A stretch of DNA of 64,000 bases from Treponema sp. GTDB taxonomy: Bacteria > Spirochaetota > Spirochaetia > Treponematales > Treponemataceae. A program made the translations under genes and the position numbers. A model generated the notes under the pieces. The model ran no database searches. It saw only the letters and a program-made list of their open reading frames with translations, and was not told where the DNA came from. Positions 1 to 8,584 of the stretch are shown here, in pieces. The stretch covers positions 38,883 to 102,882 of the forward strand of contig JAILEY010000031.1 of NCBI GenBank assembly GCA_024687165.1, read 5' to 3'. Position 1 is the stretch's first letter; each line of letters opens with the position of its first letter.

Positions 1-481
1 AGATCTTGATGATGCATTCTTAAAAGAAGGTCTTCGTCTTATGGTCGATGGAAACGATGCTTCTGCAATCCGTGGAATCCTTGAAAATGAAATGGCACAG
101 ACTGAAGCACGCCACATGCAGTGGGCTGGTATTCTTAACCAGTGGGCAGGTTATGCTCCAGGTTGGGGTATGCTTGGTACTGTTATCGGTCTTATTGGTA
201 TGTTGAACAACCTTGAAGATAAGTCATCTCTCGGTCCTAACATGGCCGTTGCTCTTATTACAACACTTTACGGATCTATGCTTGCCAACTGGCTCTTTGG
301 TCCTCTTGCAACAAAACTTCTCGCACAGAACAGCCGCGAAATGAACTCAAAGGAAATGGTTCTTGAAGGAATTCTTTCAATCCAGGCCGGTGATAACCCT
401 CGCGTTCTTGCACAGAAGCTTCTTACATATCTTGATCCAAAAACACGTAAGTCTATTGAAGCTGAAGTTCTTAAAGACTAG
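1..481 (+). CDS. motA: Flagellar stator protein MotA, C-terminal part (5' end outside window)
   Basis: MotA forms, with MotB, the membrane ion channel that powers flagellar rotation. The reading frame is open from base 2 to the stop at 479-481, so the gene begins upstream of the window and about 159 residues are visible. The cytoplasmic segment before the membrane helices is followed by two hydrophobic helices, one containing GWGMLGTVIGLIGM and one containing MAVALITTLYGSMLAN, which match transmembrane helices 3 and 4 of the MotA/TolQ/ExbB family. The C-terminal tail carries the basic and acidic residues that contact the C-ring. motB starts 12 bases downstream, as usual for this pair. The internal Met at base 41 is not the start. 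Confidence 0.95.
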   Translation, partial: DLDDAFLKEGLRLMVDGNDASAIRGILENEMAQTEARHMQWAGILNQWAGYAPGWGMLGTVIGLIGMLNNLEDKSSLGPNMAVALITTLYGSMLANWLFGPLATKLLAQNSREMNSKEMVLEGILSIQAGDNPRVLAQKLLTYLDPKTRKSIEAEVLKD

Positions 482-493
482 GAGTGAGTGCTG

Positions 494-1237
494 ATGGCTA
501 AACAGAAAAAAGAACCGGAGAAACCAAGTACCGCGTGGCAGGGTACATACGGTGACATGATCACCCTCATGCTCTGTTTCTTCGTTATGCTTTATGATCC
601 TACGGAATCTGATGCCGTTCAGATGGCAGCTCTTTCTGCTTCTCTTTCAAATAATAACCCTGGTGGTGGTATATCAGTAAGTCCGGGAACTCTTGCAGAT
701 CTTGGTAATGTTGTAAGTTCGCTTCCTTCCATGGAAAAAGGAAAGGCACTTGGTCCTGCAATGAAGAAAGCTATTTCAAGCTTTACTCCGGAAGTTAAGT
801 CAAATAAAGTTACCATTACAAGTGATGAGCGTGGTGTTATAATTTCCCTTGCATCTGATGTTTTCTTTGAAAAGGGAAGTGCAGAACTGAATATAGAAGA
901 ATCCCGTGAAACTCTTTTGCGTCTTTCGAAATTCTTTGGAGCTCCTGAAGTTGCGGGAAGAAGATGGCGAATTGAAGGTCACACGGACAGCACACCTGTT
1001 CCGGTAATAGTGGATTCTGAAGGTAGAAATATCGGATTTGAAAGTAACTGGGAACTTTCTACTGCACGTGCTGCAAAAGTTCTTCATTATCTTGCTGATT
1101 TCGGTGTTGATGAAAAACAGTTCAGTATTGCAGGGTACGCAGATACACGTCCTAAGTTTTCTGGGGAAACAGATGAGCGTGCCAAATCTTATAATCGAAG
1201 AGTTGATATTATAATTCTTGATGATGCTCATTTTTAA
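494..1237 (+). CDS. motB: Flagellar stator protein MotB
   Basis: MotB anchors the stator to peptidoglycan and carries the ion-channel aspartate. The N-terminal membrane helix contains YGDMITLMLCFFVML, whose Asp is the conserved ion-binding residue. The C-terminal half is an OmpA-like peptidoglycan-binding domain (FEKGSAEL, then IEGHTDS, NWELSTARA and NRRVDI). I place the start at ATG 494 (247 residues), because AGGAG at 480-484 sits 9 bases from it. The in-frame GTG at 488 would leave only 3 bases of spacing. There is no terminator between motB and fliL. Confidence 0.95.
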   Translation: MAKQKKEPEKPSTAWQGTYGDMITLMLCFFVMLYDPTESDAVQMAALSASLSNNNPGGGISVSPGTLADLGNVVSSLPSMEKGKALGPAMKKAISSFTPEVKSNKVTITSDERGVIISLASDVFFEKGSAELNIEESRETLLRLSKFFGAPEVAGRRWRIEGHTDSTPVPVIVDSEGRNIGFESNWELSTARAAKVLHYLADFGVDEKQFSIAGYADTRPKFSGETDERAKSYNRRVDIIILDDAHF

Positions 1238-1312
1238 TAAAAATTGCTAAGATAAAAAAAAAATATACCGATATAAAAAAAGAGATTATTTTGATTTTGG
1301 GAGGACATTATT

Positions 1313-1858
1313 ATGGCAGATGAAGATGACGCAAACAACCTCGGTGATGATGGTGATGTTGACGTAGGCATGTCAAAAAAAGGAAAGGCTTCTGCTCCTA
1401 TAATGGGTATTCTTAAGATTGTTTTGATCGGTGTAGCAGCTCTTATCCTTATCATCACAATCGTTGTAATTACAGTAAATATCGTAGGTGAGAAGAAATT
1501 TAAATCTGCACCGATTACAGAAGAATTCAAAAAGCAGAGAGATTCTCTTGACTGGTATTCTTCTTTGGATCAGATCCGTACAATGACAAGTGATGCTGTT
1601 CCTGCAAGTGTTAACGTAACAGTTGTTCTTGGTTATAAAAAGGATGATAAAAAGGCTTCTACAGAAATTACAGAACGTCGTATCGAAATCATTGACTTCC
1701 TTCGCCGTTTCTTTAGTGAGTGTTTTGCAGAAGAATTGCGTCCTCAGAATGAACAGCAGCTTAAAATGCAGATTCGTGACCAGATAAATGATGACATTCT
1801 TAGCAATTCAAAAATTAAGGATGTTAAGTTTACGGGATTAGACGTAATTAGGCAGTAG
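1313..1858 (+). CDS. fliL: Flagellar basal-body-associated protein FliL
   Basis: FliL is a single-span inner-membrane protein of the basal body that supports stator function. The 181 residues contain a short acidic cytoplasmic N-terminus, one membrane helix at about 31-57, and a periplasmic FliL domain. The start has a strong upstream GGGAGGA. It lies between motB and fliM, the standard spirochaete order. A second gene at 4172-4609 encodes a protein clearly homologous to its periplasmic half, sharing for example LDWY, PQIR or DQIR-like spacing, and IDFLR.FFS.C. Confidence 0.95.
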   Translation: MADEDDANNLGDDGDVDVGMSKKGKASAPIMGILKIVLIGVAALILIITIVVITVNIVGEKKFKSAPITEEFKKQRDSLDWYSSLDQIRTMTSDAVPASVNVTVVLGYKKDDKKASTEITERRIEIIDFLRRFFSECFAEELRPQNEQQLKMQIRDQINDDILSNSKIKDVKFTGLDVIRQ

Positions 1859-1888
1859 GCTTAATAATTATACAGGGTGGAATGAGAC

Positions 1889-2923
1889 ATGAATGAAGTT
1901 CTGTCACAGGATGAAATTGACCAGCTCTTACAGGCTATCAGTACAGGTGAAAGTGAAACTGATGAGTTTAAGCCGGTCACTGACTCCAGACGCATAAAAA
2001 TCTATGACTTCCGTCGTCCGGATAAATTCTCAAAGGAACAGATTCGTACAGTTTCAAACATGCATGAAACTTTTGCGCGTCTTACTACAACAAGCCTTTC
2101 TGCACAGCTTCGTACACTTGTTCATGTTCACGTTGCATCTGTAGATCAGCTTACATACGAAGAGTTTATACGTTCTATCCCAACGCCTACAACTCTTGCC
2201 GTAATCAACATGGATCCTCTCAAGGGCAATGCTGTTCTTGAGATTGCTCCGGAAATTACATTTATTATCATTGACCGCCTTTTTGGTGGTTCTGGTGATA
2301 CAGGTGGAAAAGTTAACCGTGACCTTACTGATATTGAACAGTCGGTTATGGAAGGAATTATTGTTCGTATTCTTGCAAATATGCGTGAAGCATGGACACA
2401 GGTTATTGACCTTCGTCCTCGTTTGCAGCAGATCGAAACAAACCCTCAGTTTGCACAGATTGTTCCTCCGTCTGAAATGGTTATCCTTGTAACACTTGAA
2501 ATTAAAATCGGTGAAGAAGCAGGTATGATGAATATCTGTATTCCATATATTACAATTGAGCCAATCGTTTCAAAGCTTTCTTCTTCATTCTGGTTCAGTT
2601 CAGTTCGAAGAAGCTCTACAACACAGTATTTGAGCACACTCAAAGAAAAGCTTTCTGACGTTGAGATGGAGCTTGTTGCAGAAATCGGTTCAATTAATGT
2701 TCCAATCAGAGATGTTTTGGGTCTTAGAATGGGAGACATTGTAAGACTTGATACAATTAAGGTTGGAGACCCGCTTACGTTGAGCGTTGGAAGTAAGAAA
2801 AAATTCTACTGTCAGGCTGGTAACGTAGGTAAAAAAGTTGCTGTTCAGATTATCAATAAGATTGAAGAACAGGAATCAGAAGAATTTGAAGAATTAACCC
2901 CGGAAGGAGAAGATGACGTATGA
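1889..2923 (+). CDS. fliM: Flagellar motor switch protein FliM
   Basis: FliM is the C-ring subunit that binds phosphorylated CheY and sets rotation direction. The N-terminal [13 protein letters not shown] (residues about 4-17) is the CheY-binding peptide. The middle CheC-like domain follows, including [18 protein letters not shown]-terminal SpoA domain includes [15 protein letters not shown]. The length of 344 residues is normal. The leader AGGGTGG precedes the ATG. The gene overlaps fliY by 4 bases (ATGA), which suggests translational coupling. Confidence 0.96.
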   Translation: MNEVLSQDEIDQLLQAISTGESETDEFKPVTDSRRIKIYDFRRPDKFSKEQIRTVSNMHETFARLTTTSLSAQLRTLVHVHVASVDQLTYEEFIRSIPTPTTLAVINMDPLKGNAVLEIAPEITFIIIDRLFGGSGDTGGKVNRDLTDIEQSVMEGIIVRILANMREAWTQVIDLRPRLQQIETNPQFAQIVPPSEMVILVTLEIKIGEEAGMMNICIPYITIEPIVSKLSSSFWFSSVRRSSTTQYLSTLKEKLSDVEMELVAEIGSINVPIRDVLGLRMGDIVRLDTIKVGDPLTLSVGSKKKFYCQAGNVGKKVAVQIINKIEEQESEEFEELTPEGEDDV

Positions 2924-4113
2924 GCGAAGGTTCTATTTCACAGGAAGAAATTGACGCATTATTGTCTGGCGTAGACGTTGGAGGAATTGGTTCTGGAAGT
3001 TCATTTGCATCAGGTCCTGATGTAGCTCTGGACATTCCTACATTGCAGACTTTTGCAGGAAAAATTAAAGATAAACTTGCTGAAGTTATTAAGGGAATGA
3101 CAGAACAGGATTGTACCGCTGGTGAGGCAGTTGTAGAAGGCTGTGACCGCGATAAGCTCCTTGCAAAAATTCCGGAAGTTGTAGTTGCAGTTATGGCAGA
3201 TTATTCTGCAGGACTTGCTGGAAGTCATCTCTTCCTCATGTCTCCAGAATTTGCAACAAAACTTGTTGGTTATATCAATAAAGAAGAAAATCCTAATCTT
3301 GATGATATGGGTCTTTCTGTAATTTCAGAAGTTATTTCATCACATTCTGGTGCTGAAATTACAGAATTGAGCGCTACAGGAAAACTTCCTGGACTTGCAA
3401 CAAATCCACCTGAAGCTGTAAATCAGCCTAAAGCAATGATTTGTATGCCACAGGGAAATTTCTGCTGTTTTACATACAATGTAAATCTTGGTGGAGAAAC
3501 ATATACACTTTGGGAAGCAGTTGCAGGTACGGTTGCTGATGGTATGGCTAAGGCTCTTGGCGGAGGAGTAGCTCCGGTTCAGGAACTTGGTGCAGCACAG
3601 GCAGCTCCAGCAGCAGGTTTTACACAGCAGGCTCCAATGGGAGGTATGCAGATGGGCGGAATGCAGCAGCCAATGATGGGCGGTATGGGAATGCAGCAGC
3701 CGATGATGGGTATGCAGCAACCTATGATGGGTATGCAGCAGCCGATGATGGGTATGCAGCAGCCGATGATGGGCGGAATGCCAATGCAGACTCCACCAAA
3801 TGTTCAGAACCTTCAGTTCCAGAACTTCCCGCCTTCAATTTCAAGTGCAGAACAGGGAAACATCAGTCTTATCATGGACGTTTTCATGGAGATGACTGTA
3901 GAACTTGGTCGTACAAAGAAAACAATCAAGGATATCCTTGGGCTTGGAGAAGGTACAATCATCGAGCTTGATAAACTTGCCGGTGAACCGGTTGATATTC
4001 TTGTAAACCATAAGCCGATTGCAAAGGGTGAAGTTGTTGTTATCGACGAAAACTTCGGTGTTCGTGTCACAGAAATCCTTCCGGCACTTGAACACGTTGC
4101 ATCTTCAATGTAA
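2920..4113 (+). CDS. fliY: Flagellar motor switch protein FliY (CheC-like plus FliN domain)
   Basis: FliY is a C-ring protein that replaces or supplements FliN in spirochaetes and Firmicutes. It begins with a CheY-binding-type peptide, [13 protein letters not shown] (residues 5-17). A CheC-like domain follows at about 35-205. Then comes a Met/Gln/Pro/Gly linker built from heptads of GMQQPMM, and finally a SpoA/FliN domain from about residue 310. In the CheC-like region the helix corresponding to the phosphatase ExxN motif reads EVIS, so the Asn appears to be lost. A rho-independent terminator follows the gene directly. Confidence 0.93.
   Translation: MSEGSISQEEIDALLSGVDVGGIGSGSSFASGPDVALDIPTLQTFAGKIKDKLAEVIKGMTEQDCTAGEAVVEGCDRDKLLAKIPEVVVAVMADYSAGLAGSHLFLMSPEFATKLVGYINKEENPNLDDMGLSVISEVISSHSGAEITELSATGKLPGLATNPPEAVNQPKAMICMPQGNFCCFTYNVNLGGETYTLWEAVAGTVADGMAKALGGGVAPVQELGAAQAAPAAGFTQQAPMGGMQMGGMQQPMMGGMGMQQPMMGMQQPMMGMQQPMMGMQQPMMGGMPMQTPPNVQNLQFQNFPPSISSAEQGNISLIMDVFMEMTVELGRTKKTIKDILGLGEGTIIELDKLAGEPVDILVNHKPIAKGEVVVIDENFGVRVTEILPALEHVASSM
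3688..3771 (+). repeat. Four tandem 21-bp units in fliY linker
   Basis: Four contiguous 21-base units each encode Gly-Met-Gln-Gln-Pro-Met-Met. The last two are identical and the first two differ at a few, mostly third, positions. Diverged versions lie just upstream from 3655. The copies are in frame and lie in a low-complexity linker between the CheC-like and FliN domains, so copy number could vary without breaking the protein. Confidence 0.9.
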
Positions 4114-4119
4114 TATGAG

Positions 4120-4158
4120 CAGGCATTCTGAATTACTCAGGGTGCCTGATTTTTTTTA
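4120..4158 (+). terminator. Rho-independent terminator after fliY
   Basis: CAGGCA at 4120-4125 pairs with TGCCTG at 4143-4148. An inner CTGA/TCAG stem is followed by a run of eight T. It ends the motA-fliY block inside what is otherwise one motility operon. A diverged copy is found at 4671-4709. Confidence 0.8.
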
Positions 4159-4171
4159 TTGAGGTTTTGTT

Positions 4172-4609
4172 TTGATTCAGCTTAAAAAATTAATTTTGAG
4201 TGTAGCGGCTTTATGTTTAGTTTCTGGATACGTATTTGCACAGGAGAGTGCTTTATCTGTACCGGTTGCAGAACAAACTAAAAAACAGAAAAAGATTCTT
4301 GACTGGTATTGTCAGCTGCCGCAAATCCGTGCAAAAACAAATGATGATGTTCCTTCTGACGTTTTTGTAAATGTTATTTTTGGCTATGAAAAAGCTGACA
4401 AAAAAGCTACAAAAGAATTAGAAGAACGTAAAATTGAACTTATAGATTTTCTCCGCACTTTCTTCAGTAAATGCAGTGAAAAAGATTTATCTACTGAAAA
4501 TGAAAAAGAGCTTAAAATCAAAATTCGTGACTGCATAAATAATGAAATTCTTTGTAATTCAAAAATCCTGGAAGTTAGGTTTTTGGAATTTGAAGTAAAA
4601 AGAAAGTAA
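4172..4609 (+). CDS. Secreted FliL-like paralogue
   Basis: This 145-residue protein has a signal peptide (about 1-23, ending YVFAQ) in place of the FliL membrane anchor. The remainder is homologous along its length to the periplasmic part of FliL encoded at 1313-1858: both share KILDWY or DSLDWY, QIR, F/VLGY.K.DKKA, IDFLR.FFS.C, E..LK..IRD.IN..IL.NSKI. The start is TTG at 4172, with GAGG at 4161-4164 seven bases upstream. It lies between two related terminators and is followed by a fragment of the fliY 3' end. I infer that it arose by local duplication of fliL-fliM-fliY. A periplasmic role near the stator is likely but unproven. Confidence 0.85.
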   Translation: MIQLKKLILSVAALCLVSGYVFAQESALSVPVAEQTKKQKKILDWYCQLPQIRAKTNDDVPSDVFVNVIFGYEKADKKATKELEERKIELIDFLRTFFSKCSEKDLSTENEKELKIKIRDCINNEILCNSKILEVRFLEFEVKRK

Positions 4610-4618
4610 TATATTTTT

Positions 4619-4709
4619 ACAGAAAACAATTCTGCACTTGAATACGTTTAATCTTCAATGTAATATAAAAGGGTATTCTGAATTGAATCAGAGTACCCTG
4701 ATTTTTTTG
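4619..4709 (+). repeat. Duplicated fliY 3' end plus terminator
   Basis: Bases 4619-4709 closely match 4069-4158. Both contain GCACTTGAA.ACGTT followed by ATCTTCAATGTAATAT, which in the first copy is the end of fliY and its stop codon, and then a terminator hairpin of the same design. Here it is noncoding, because fliL2 ends at 4609. The second hairpin pairs GGGTA (4671-4675) with TACCC (4694-4698), with an inner CTGA/TCAG and seven T. Confidence 0.85.
4671..4709 (+). terminator. Terminator after fliL-like paralogue
   Basis: GGGTA at 4671-4675 pairs with TACCC at 4694-4698, with inner CTGA/TCAG and a T run at 4702-4708. It is a diverged copy of the fliY terminator and would limit read-through into fliO. 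Confidence 0.8.
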
Positions 4710-4763
4710 TTTCCAGAGGGGATTTACGGAAACATTAAAAATTGAAAAAAAGCGGGTGGGAAA

Positions 4764-5483
4764 ATGTTTAATCTTAAAAAAATCATGGCAGTTCTTCTTG
4801 TTGCCGGAACTGCATCTTTTTTCTGTGGTGCGCAGAATAATACAGCTGAAGCAAAAGCGGAGACAGAATCCGTTCAGGAAAATAAAGAAAATCTTACGGA
4901 TGCACAGAAAGCTCAGAATGAAATTATTTTTTCAGATACAGAAACTGATGATGCATCTGCCGTTCAAAACAGCGGAACAAGCGGAGTTTTTGTTTTCCTT
5001 CGCATGATTCTTGTACTTGCAATCGTTGTCGGTGCAATCTATGTTATTTTCAGATTTTTTAAGAAGACTGTAAATCCTTCCGGTGATAAAGATCCATTTT
5101 TAAGAAAAGTTTCAAGCGTTCCTCTTGCAGTCGGTAAATCGGTGCAGATTGTTACTTTAATAGACAAGGCCTATATAATCGGTGTGTCTGATAACGGTGT
5201 TAATCTGATTGAAAAAATTGATGATAAAGAATTGATTAACGCGATGAATCTTTATGCAGACAAAATGGATAATACAGCCAAGCCGAAAAATTTTGCAGAA
5301 GTCCTTGAATTATTTATGCCTTCAAAAGGAACTGAAGTTGCAGCTTCCGGTGAAACTGGAAAAACTGAAAGTAGTTCAAAACAAAAGTTAAAATCAATCT
5401 TTGGAAAAAAATCAACTTATGATGCAGATACTATGGAATTGATTAATTCCCTTAAGAATAAAAGAATGAATGGTGGTGAATGA
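4764..5483 (+). CDS. fliO: Flagellar export protein FliO/FliZ
   Basis: FliO helps assemble the FliP ring of the flagellar type III export gate. The 239 residues contain an N-terminal signal-type segment (1-23), an acidic Glu/Gln/Asn-rich stretch, one strong membrane helix at about 75-99, and a cytoplasmic FliO domain with FLRKVSSVPLAVGKSVQIV. It is directly upstream of fliP, and its leader is GGGTGGG. A signal-like N-terminus plus an internal helix is typical of spirochaete FliO, also called FliZ. Confidence 0.88.
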   Translation: MFNLKKIMAVLLVAGTASFFCGAQNNTAEAKAETESVQENKENLTDAQKAQNEIIFSDTETDDASAVQNSGTSGVFVFLRMILVLAIVVGAIYVIFRFFKKTVNPSGDKDPFLRKVSSVPLAVGKSVQIVTLIDKAYIIGVSDNGVNLIEKIDDKELINAMNLYADKMDNTAKPKNFAEVLELFMPSKGTEVAASGETGKTESSSKQKLKSIFGKKSTYDADTMELINSLKNKRMNGGE

Positions 5484-5484
5484 T

Positions 5485-6324
5485 ATGAAGTCCAGAAGTT
5501 TTTCAAAAAAAATCATTCGTTTTTTCTTTGTTATTTTGCTTGCTTCAGTTTGTGCATTTCCGGTTTCTTCACAATCAAACAATAATTTCCCTCAGGGCTC
5601 ATCTTCAGGTACTACAGAAATGTCTGAGAGACAGACTGGTGTTGATTTTCCTTATGTAACTTTTACAGCAGCTTCTCCAAAAAATGGAAAGGAAGTTGCA
5701 TTCAGTGTTCAGCTTCTTCTTCTTTTAACTTTGCTGACTCTTGCTCCAAGCATTTTTATTTTGATGACTTGTTTTTTGAGATTCAGCATTGTTCTTGACT
5801 TTATAAAAAGAGCACTTTCTTTACAGCAGGTTCCTCCGACGGCGGTCTTAAATGGAATTGCGCTTTTTATGACTCTCTTCTGCATGATGCCTACGTTCAA
5901 GGAGATTTATAAGGATTCCTTTAAGCCTCTTTCAAATAATGAAATATCACTTACACAGGCCTATACAAAAGCTGAGGCTCCTTTAAGGCTTTTTATGTTC
6001 CGCCAGATGAACAAGGATGATTCTTATCTTAAGACATTCTGCAAAATGGCAAATGTAAAACCTAAGACTCTTTCTGACATACCGACTTATGTTGTTGTTC
6101 CGTCGTATATTCTTCATGAGCTTACGGTTGCATTTAAAATAGGTGTTCTTCTGTACATACCGTTTATCGTCATAGATATGGTCGTCTCCAGTATTCTTAT
6201 GAGTATGGGTATGATGATGCTTCCTCCGGTTCAGATTTCCATGCCGTTCAAGCTTATGCTTTTTGTTCTTGTAGACGGCTGGGGACTTCTTACACAGCAG
6301 CTTTTTCTCAGCGTAATGAAGTAG
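5485..6324 (+). CDS. fliP: Flagellar export gate protein FliP
   Basis: FliP forms the pentameric core of the export gate. The protein (279 residues from ATG 5485) starts with a cleavable-type signal helix (RFFFVILLASVCAFPVSSQ), then a linker. The FliP domain follows, with LLLLLTLLTLAPSIFILMT, RALSLQQVPPTAVL and the family PYILHEL/PFIVIDMVVSSILMSMGMMMLPP block. ATG 5485 lies 1 base after the fliO stop and has GGTGGTGA upstream. The in-frame ATG at 5470 would sit inside fliO. Confidence 0.95.
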   Translation: MKSRSFSKKIIRFFFVILLASVCAFPVSSQSNNNFPQGSSSGTTEMSERQTGVDFPYVTFTAASPKNGKEVAFSVQLLLLLTLLTLAPSIFILMTCFLRFSIVLDFIKRALSLQQVPPTAVLNGIALFMTLFCMMPTFKEIYKDSFKPLSNNEISLTQAYTKAEAPLRLFMFRQMNKDDSYLKTFCKMANVKPKTLSDIPTYVVVPSYILHELTVAFKIGVLLYIPFIVIDMVVSSILMSMGMMMLPPVQISMPFKLMLFVLVDGWGLLTQQLFLSVMK

Positions 6325-6334
6325 GTGGTGACGT

Positions 6335-6607
6335 ATGACGCTTAATGTTATTGAAAATCTTTTGCAGTCGGGGATTCTTCAGGTTTTGAAAATGACAGTT
6401 CCGATTCTTGGTTCTGCGCTGATTGTCGGACTGATTGTTGCAATTTTTCAGGCAACAACTTCGATTCAGGAACAGACCCTTACGTTTCTTCCAAAGTTCC
6501 TTGCGATTCTCATAGTTATTGCACTTCTAGGCGGATGGATGTTTACTTCTATGAGACAGTATTTTATTGACATTCTGACAATGATTCCACGTATGAGCGG
6601 AAGGTAA
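6335..6607 (+). CDS. fliQ: Flagellar export gate protein FliQ
   Basis: This small 90-residue protein has two membrane helices and is a component of the FliPQR gate. It contains the conserved GLIVAIFQATTSIQEQTLTF and P.FLAILIVI segments. The leader AGGTGGTGA precedes ATG 6335, 10 bases after fliP. Length and position are standard. Confidence 0.96.
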   Translation: MTLNVIENLLQSGILQVLKMTVPILGSALIVGLIVAIFQATTSIQEQTLTFLPKFLAILIVIALLGGWMFTSMRQYFIDILTMIPRMSGR

Positions 6608-6615
6608 ACTGAAAA

Positions 6616-7434
6616 GTGCTTGAGAAGATTGTTTCCAATGCGCCTGTTTTTCTTCTTATTGCTGCCAGGTGCTTTGCAACACTGATGACGCTTCCTCTTC
6701 TTTCTGCAAAGACAGTTCCAAGAATGGCAAAAGTTGCTCTTGCAGGATACATGGCTTTTTTTATTTTCGGGCAGGTATCGCTTAATTCTGGAGTTTATTC
6801 AGCTTACAGATCGTACATTTCTCCTACAGGAAATTTCAATCTTGATTTTGTTTTTCTTGTTGCCGGTGAAGTTTTAATCGGTCTTATAATGGGCTTTTTT
6901 GTGCAGATTATTTTTTCTGCTGTAAGTACTGCCGGTCAGTTTTTTTCATTTCAGATGGGATTTTCTGCGAGTGAAGTTTATGATTCCCTTAGTCAGGTTG
7001 AAAATCCGCTTATGGGTCAGTTTTTTAATTTTATTGCAATGCTTGTTTTTTTGCAGAATAACTGGCTGCAGCGTCTTTTTATTGAAGGTCTTCAGCAGAG
7101 TTTTTATTCATTGAATACATTTTCAATTTTGAATCATACGGATTATATGGGTCGTTTTATGCTTAAGAGTCTGACGATTCTTTTCCGTGATGCACTTATG
7201 ATTGCTTTGCCGATAATGGGCTCGCTGTTTCTGATAAATGTTACAGTCGGTATTCTTTCAAAAGCTGCACCTCAAATGAACCTTTTGTCTGAAGGTTTCC
7301 CGATTCTCATGCTTACATCATTCTTTTTGATTTTTATATTGATTCCAAGCTTTATGGAATTTTTTACTTCAACGTTTACTGCCGGCTTTGAATATATAGG
7401 CAAAATGCTGACTGATTTTGGAGGCGCAAAATGA
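6616..7434 (+). CDS. fliR: Flagellar export gate protein FliR
   Basis: FliR completes the FliPQR export gate in the inner membrane. It has 272 residues and five to six hydrophobic helices, with family features VGEVLIGLIMGFFVQIIFSA and QMGFSASEVYDSLSQVENPLMGQF. The start is GTG 6616, with weak upstream SD. It overlaps flhB by four bases (ATGA). Confidence 0.94.
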   Translation: MLEKIVSNAPVFLLIAARCFATLMTLPLLSAKTVPRMAKVALAGYMAFFIFGQVSLNSGVYSAYRSYISPTGNFNLDFVFLVAGEVLIGLIMGFFVQIIFSAVSTAGQFFSFQMGFSASEVYDSLSQVENPLMGQFFNFIAMLVFLQNNWLQRLFIEGLQQSFYSLNTFSILNHTDYMGRFMLKSLTILFRDALMIALPIMGSLFLINVTVGILSKAAPQMNLLSEGFPILMLTSFFLIFILIPSFMEFFTSTFTAGFEYIGKMLTDFGGAK

Positions 7435-8525
7435 GTCAGATAGATCTCCAGTGGTTTGCTGCAGAAGATGAAGGAAAAACTGAGGAAGCAACAGAGTCAA
7501 AACTCAGGAAGGCACGTGAAGAAGGTCGTGTTGCTAAATCCCAGGAACTGAACGGTTCAATTGTTTTTTTGTTTACATCGCTCGCGGTGATTCTTCTTGC
7601 ATCCTGGATTTTTGAAAATCTTATAGAGATGATTAAATTTTATTTTTCAAATGTTACTTCAAAAAAAATTGATCAGTACAGATTTTTTTATGCGTTTGGA
7701 AAATATATTGTGATTCTTGCAGTTCCTGTTGCTGTTGTCGGTCTTATTGCAGGTGTTGTTATGAATATCGTTCAGAATAAGGGCTGGATTTATACAACAA
7801 AAACTATCAAGCCGAATTTTTCAAAAATCGTTCCAAAATTCGGTGAGTATTTTAAAAAGAATTTTTTCTCAATGATGGGGCTTTTTAATATCATAAAGTC
7901 CATCTTAAAAGTTGCAGTTATCGGTGTGATTGCTTTTTTCTTTATCCGAACTGATTTAAATACGACCATGCAGTTTCTTAAAGCGGCAGGACCAGCACTT
8001 GCCATGCTTCAGATTGCAAAAATGGTTGCAAAGCTTCTTGTGACAAGTGCAGTTGTTCTTGTTGTAATTGCAATTTTTGATTACGTAATGCAGCGCCGTG
8101 AATTCAAGCAGCAGATGAAAATGACAAAGCAGGAAGTTAAGGAAGAATTTAAAGAGAGTGAAGGGGATCCTGAAGTAAAGGGGCGTCTTGAAAGTGCTCA
8201 GAAGGAAATGCTTCAGCAGAATATGCCCAAAGCTGTACGTGAATCCGATGTTGTTATTACGAACCCTACACATTTTGCAGTCTCCCTTCAGTGGAAAAAA
8301 ACTGAAATGGATGCACCGCAGATTACTGCAAAGGGTATGGATGAAACGGCTCTTACGATGAGACGCATTGCGACTGAAGCAGAAGTTCCTGTTATAGAAA
8401 ACAGACCGCTTGCCCGTGGTTTGTATAATGATACAGAGGTCGGTGACGTTATTCCTGCAAGCTACTTGAGACTTATTGCGCAGGTTTATGCACAGATCGG
8501 CTTTATGGAAAAAAATAAATCTTAA
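7431..8525 (+). CDS. flhB: Flagellar export switch protein FlhB
   Basis: FlhB sets substrate specificity of the flagellar export apparatus through self-cleavage. It has 364 residues. The N-terminal EEATESKLRKAREEGRVAKSQ motif precedes four membrane helices and a cytoplasmic domain. The autocleavage motif Asn-Pro-Thr-His is intact at residues 278-281, within VVITNPTHFAVSLQW, so cleavage between Asn and Pro is expected. The start overlaps the end of fliR. Confidence 0.96.
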   Translation: MSQIDLQWFAAEDEGKTEEATESKLRKAREEGRVAKSQELNGSIVFLFTSLAVILLASWIFENLIEMIKFYFSNVTSKKIDQYRFFYAFGKYIVILAVPVAVVGLIAGVVMNIVQNKGWIYTTKTIKPNFSKIVPKFGEYFKKNFFSMMGLFNIIKSILKVAVIGVIAFFFIRTDLNTTMQFLKAAGPALAMLQIAKMVAKLLVTSAVVLVVIAIFDYVMQRREFKQQMKMTKQEVKEEFKESEGDPEVKGRLESAQKEMLQQNMPKAVRESDVVITNPTHFAVSLQWKKTEMDAPQITAKGMDETALTMRRIATEAEVPVIENRPLARGLYNDTEVGDVIPASYLRLIAQVYAQIGFMEKNKS

Positions 8526-8584
8526 AGTTTTAGTGATTTTAAATTTGATTTTTTTTGTTCATAATGATAGTATTCAATCCCGTT

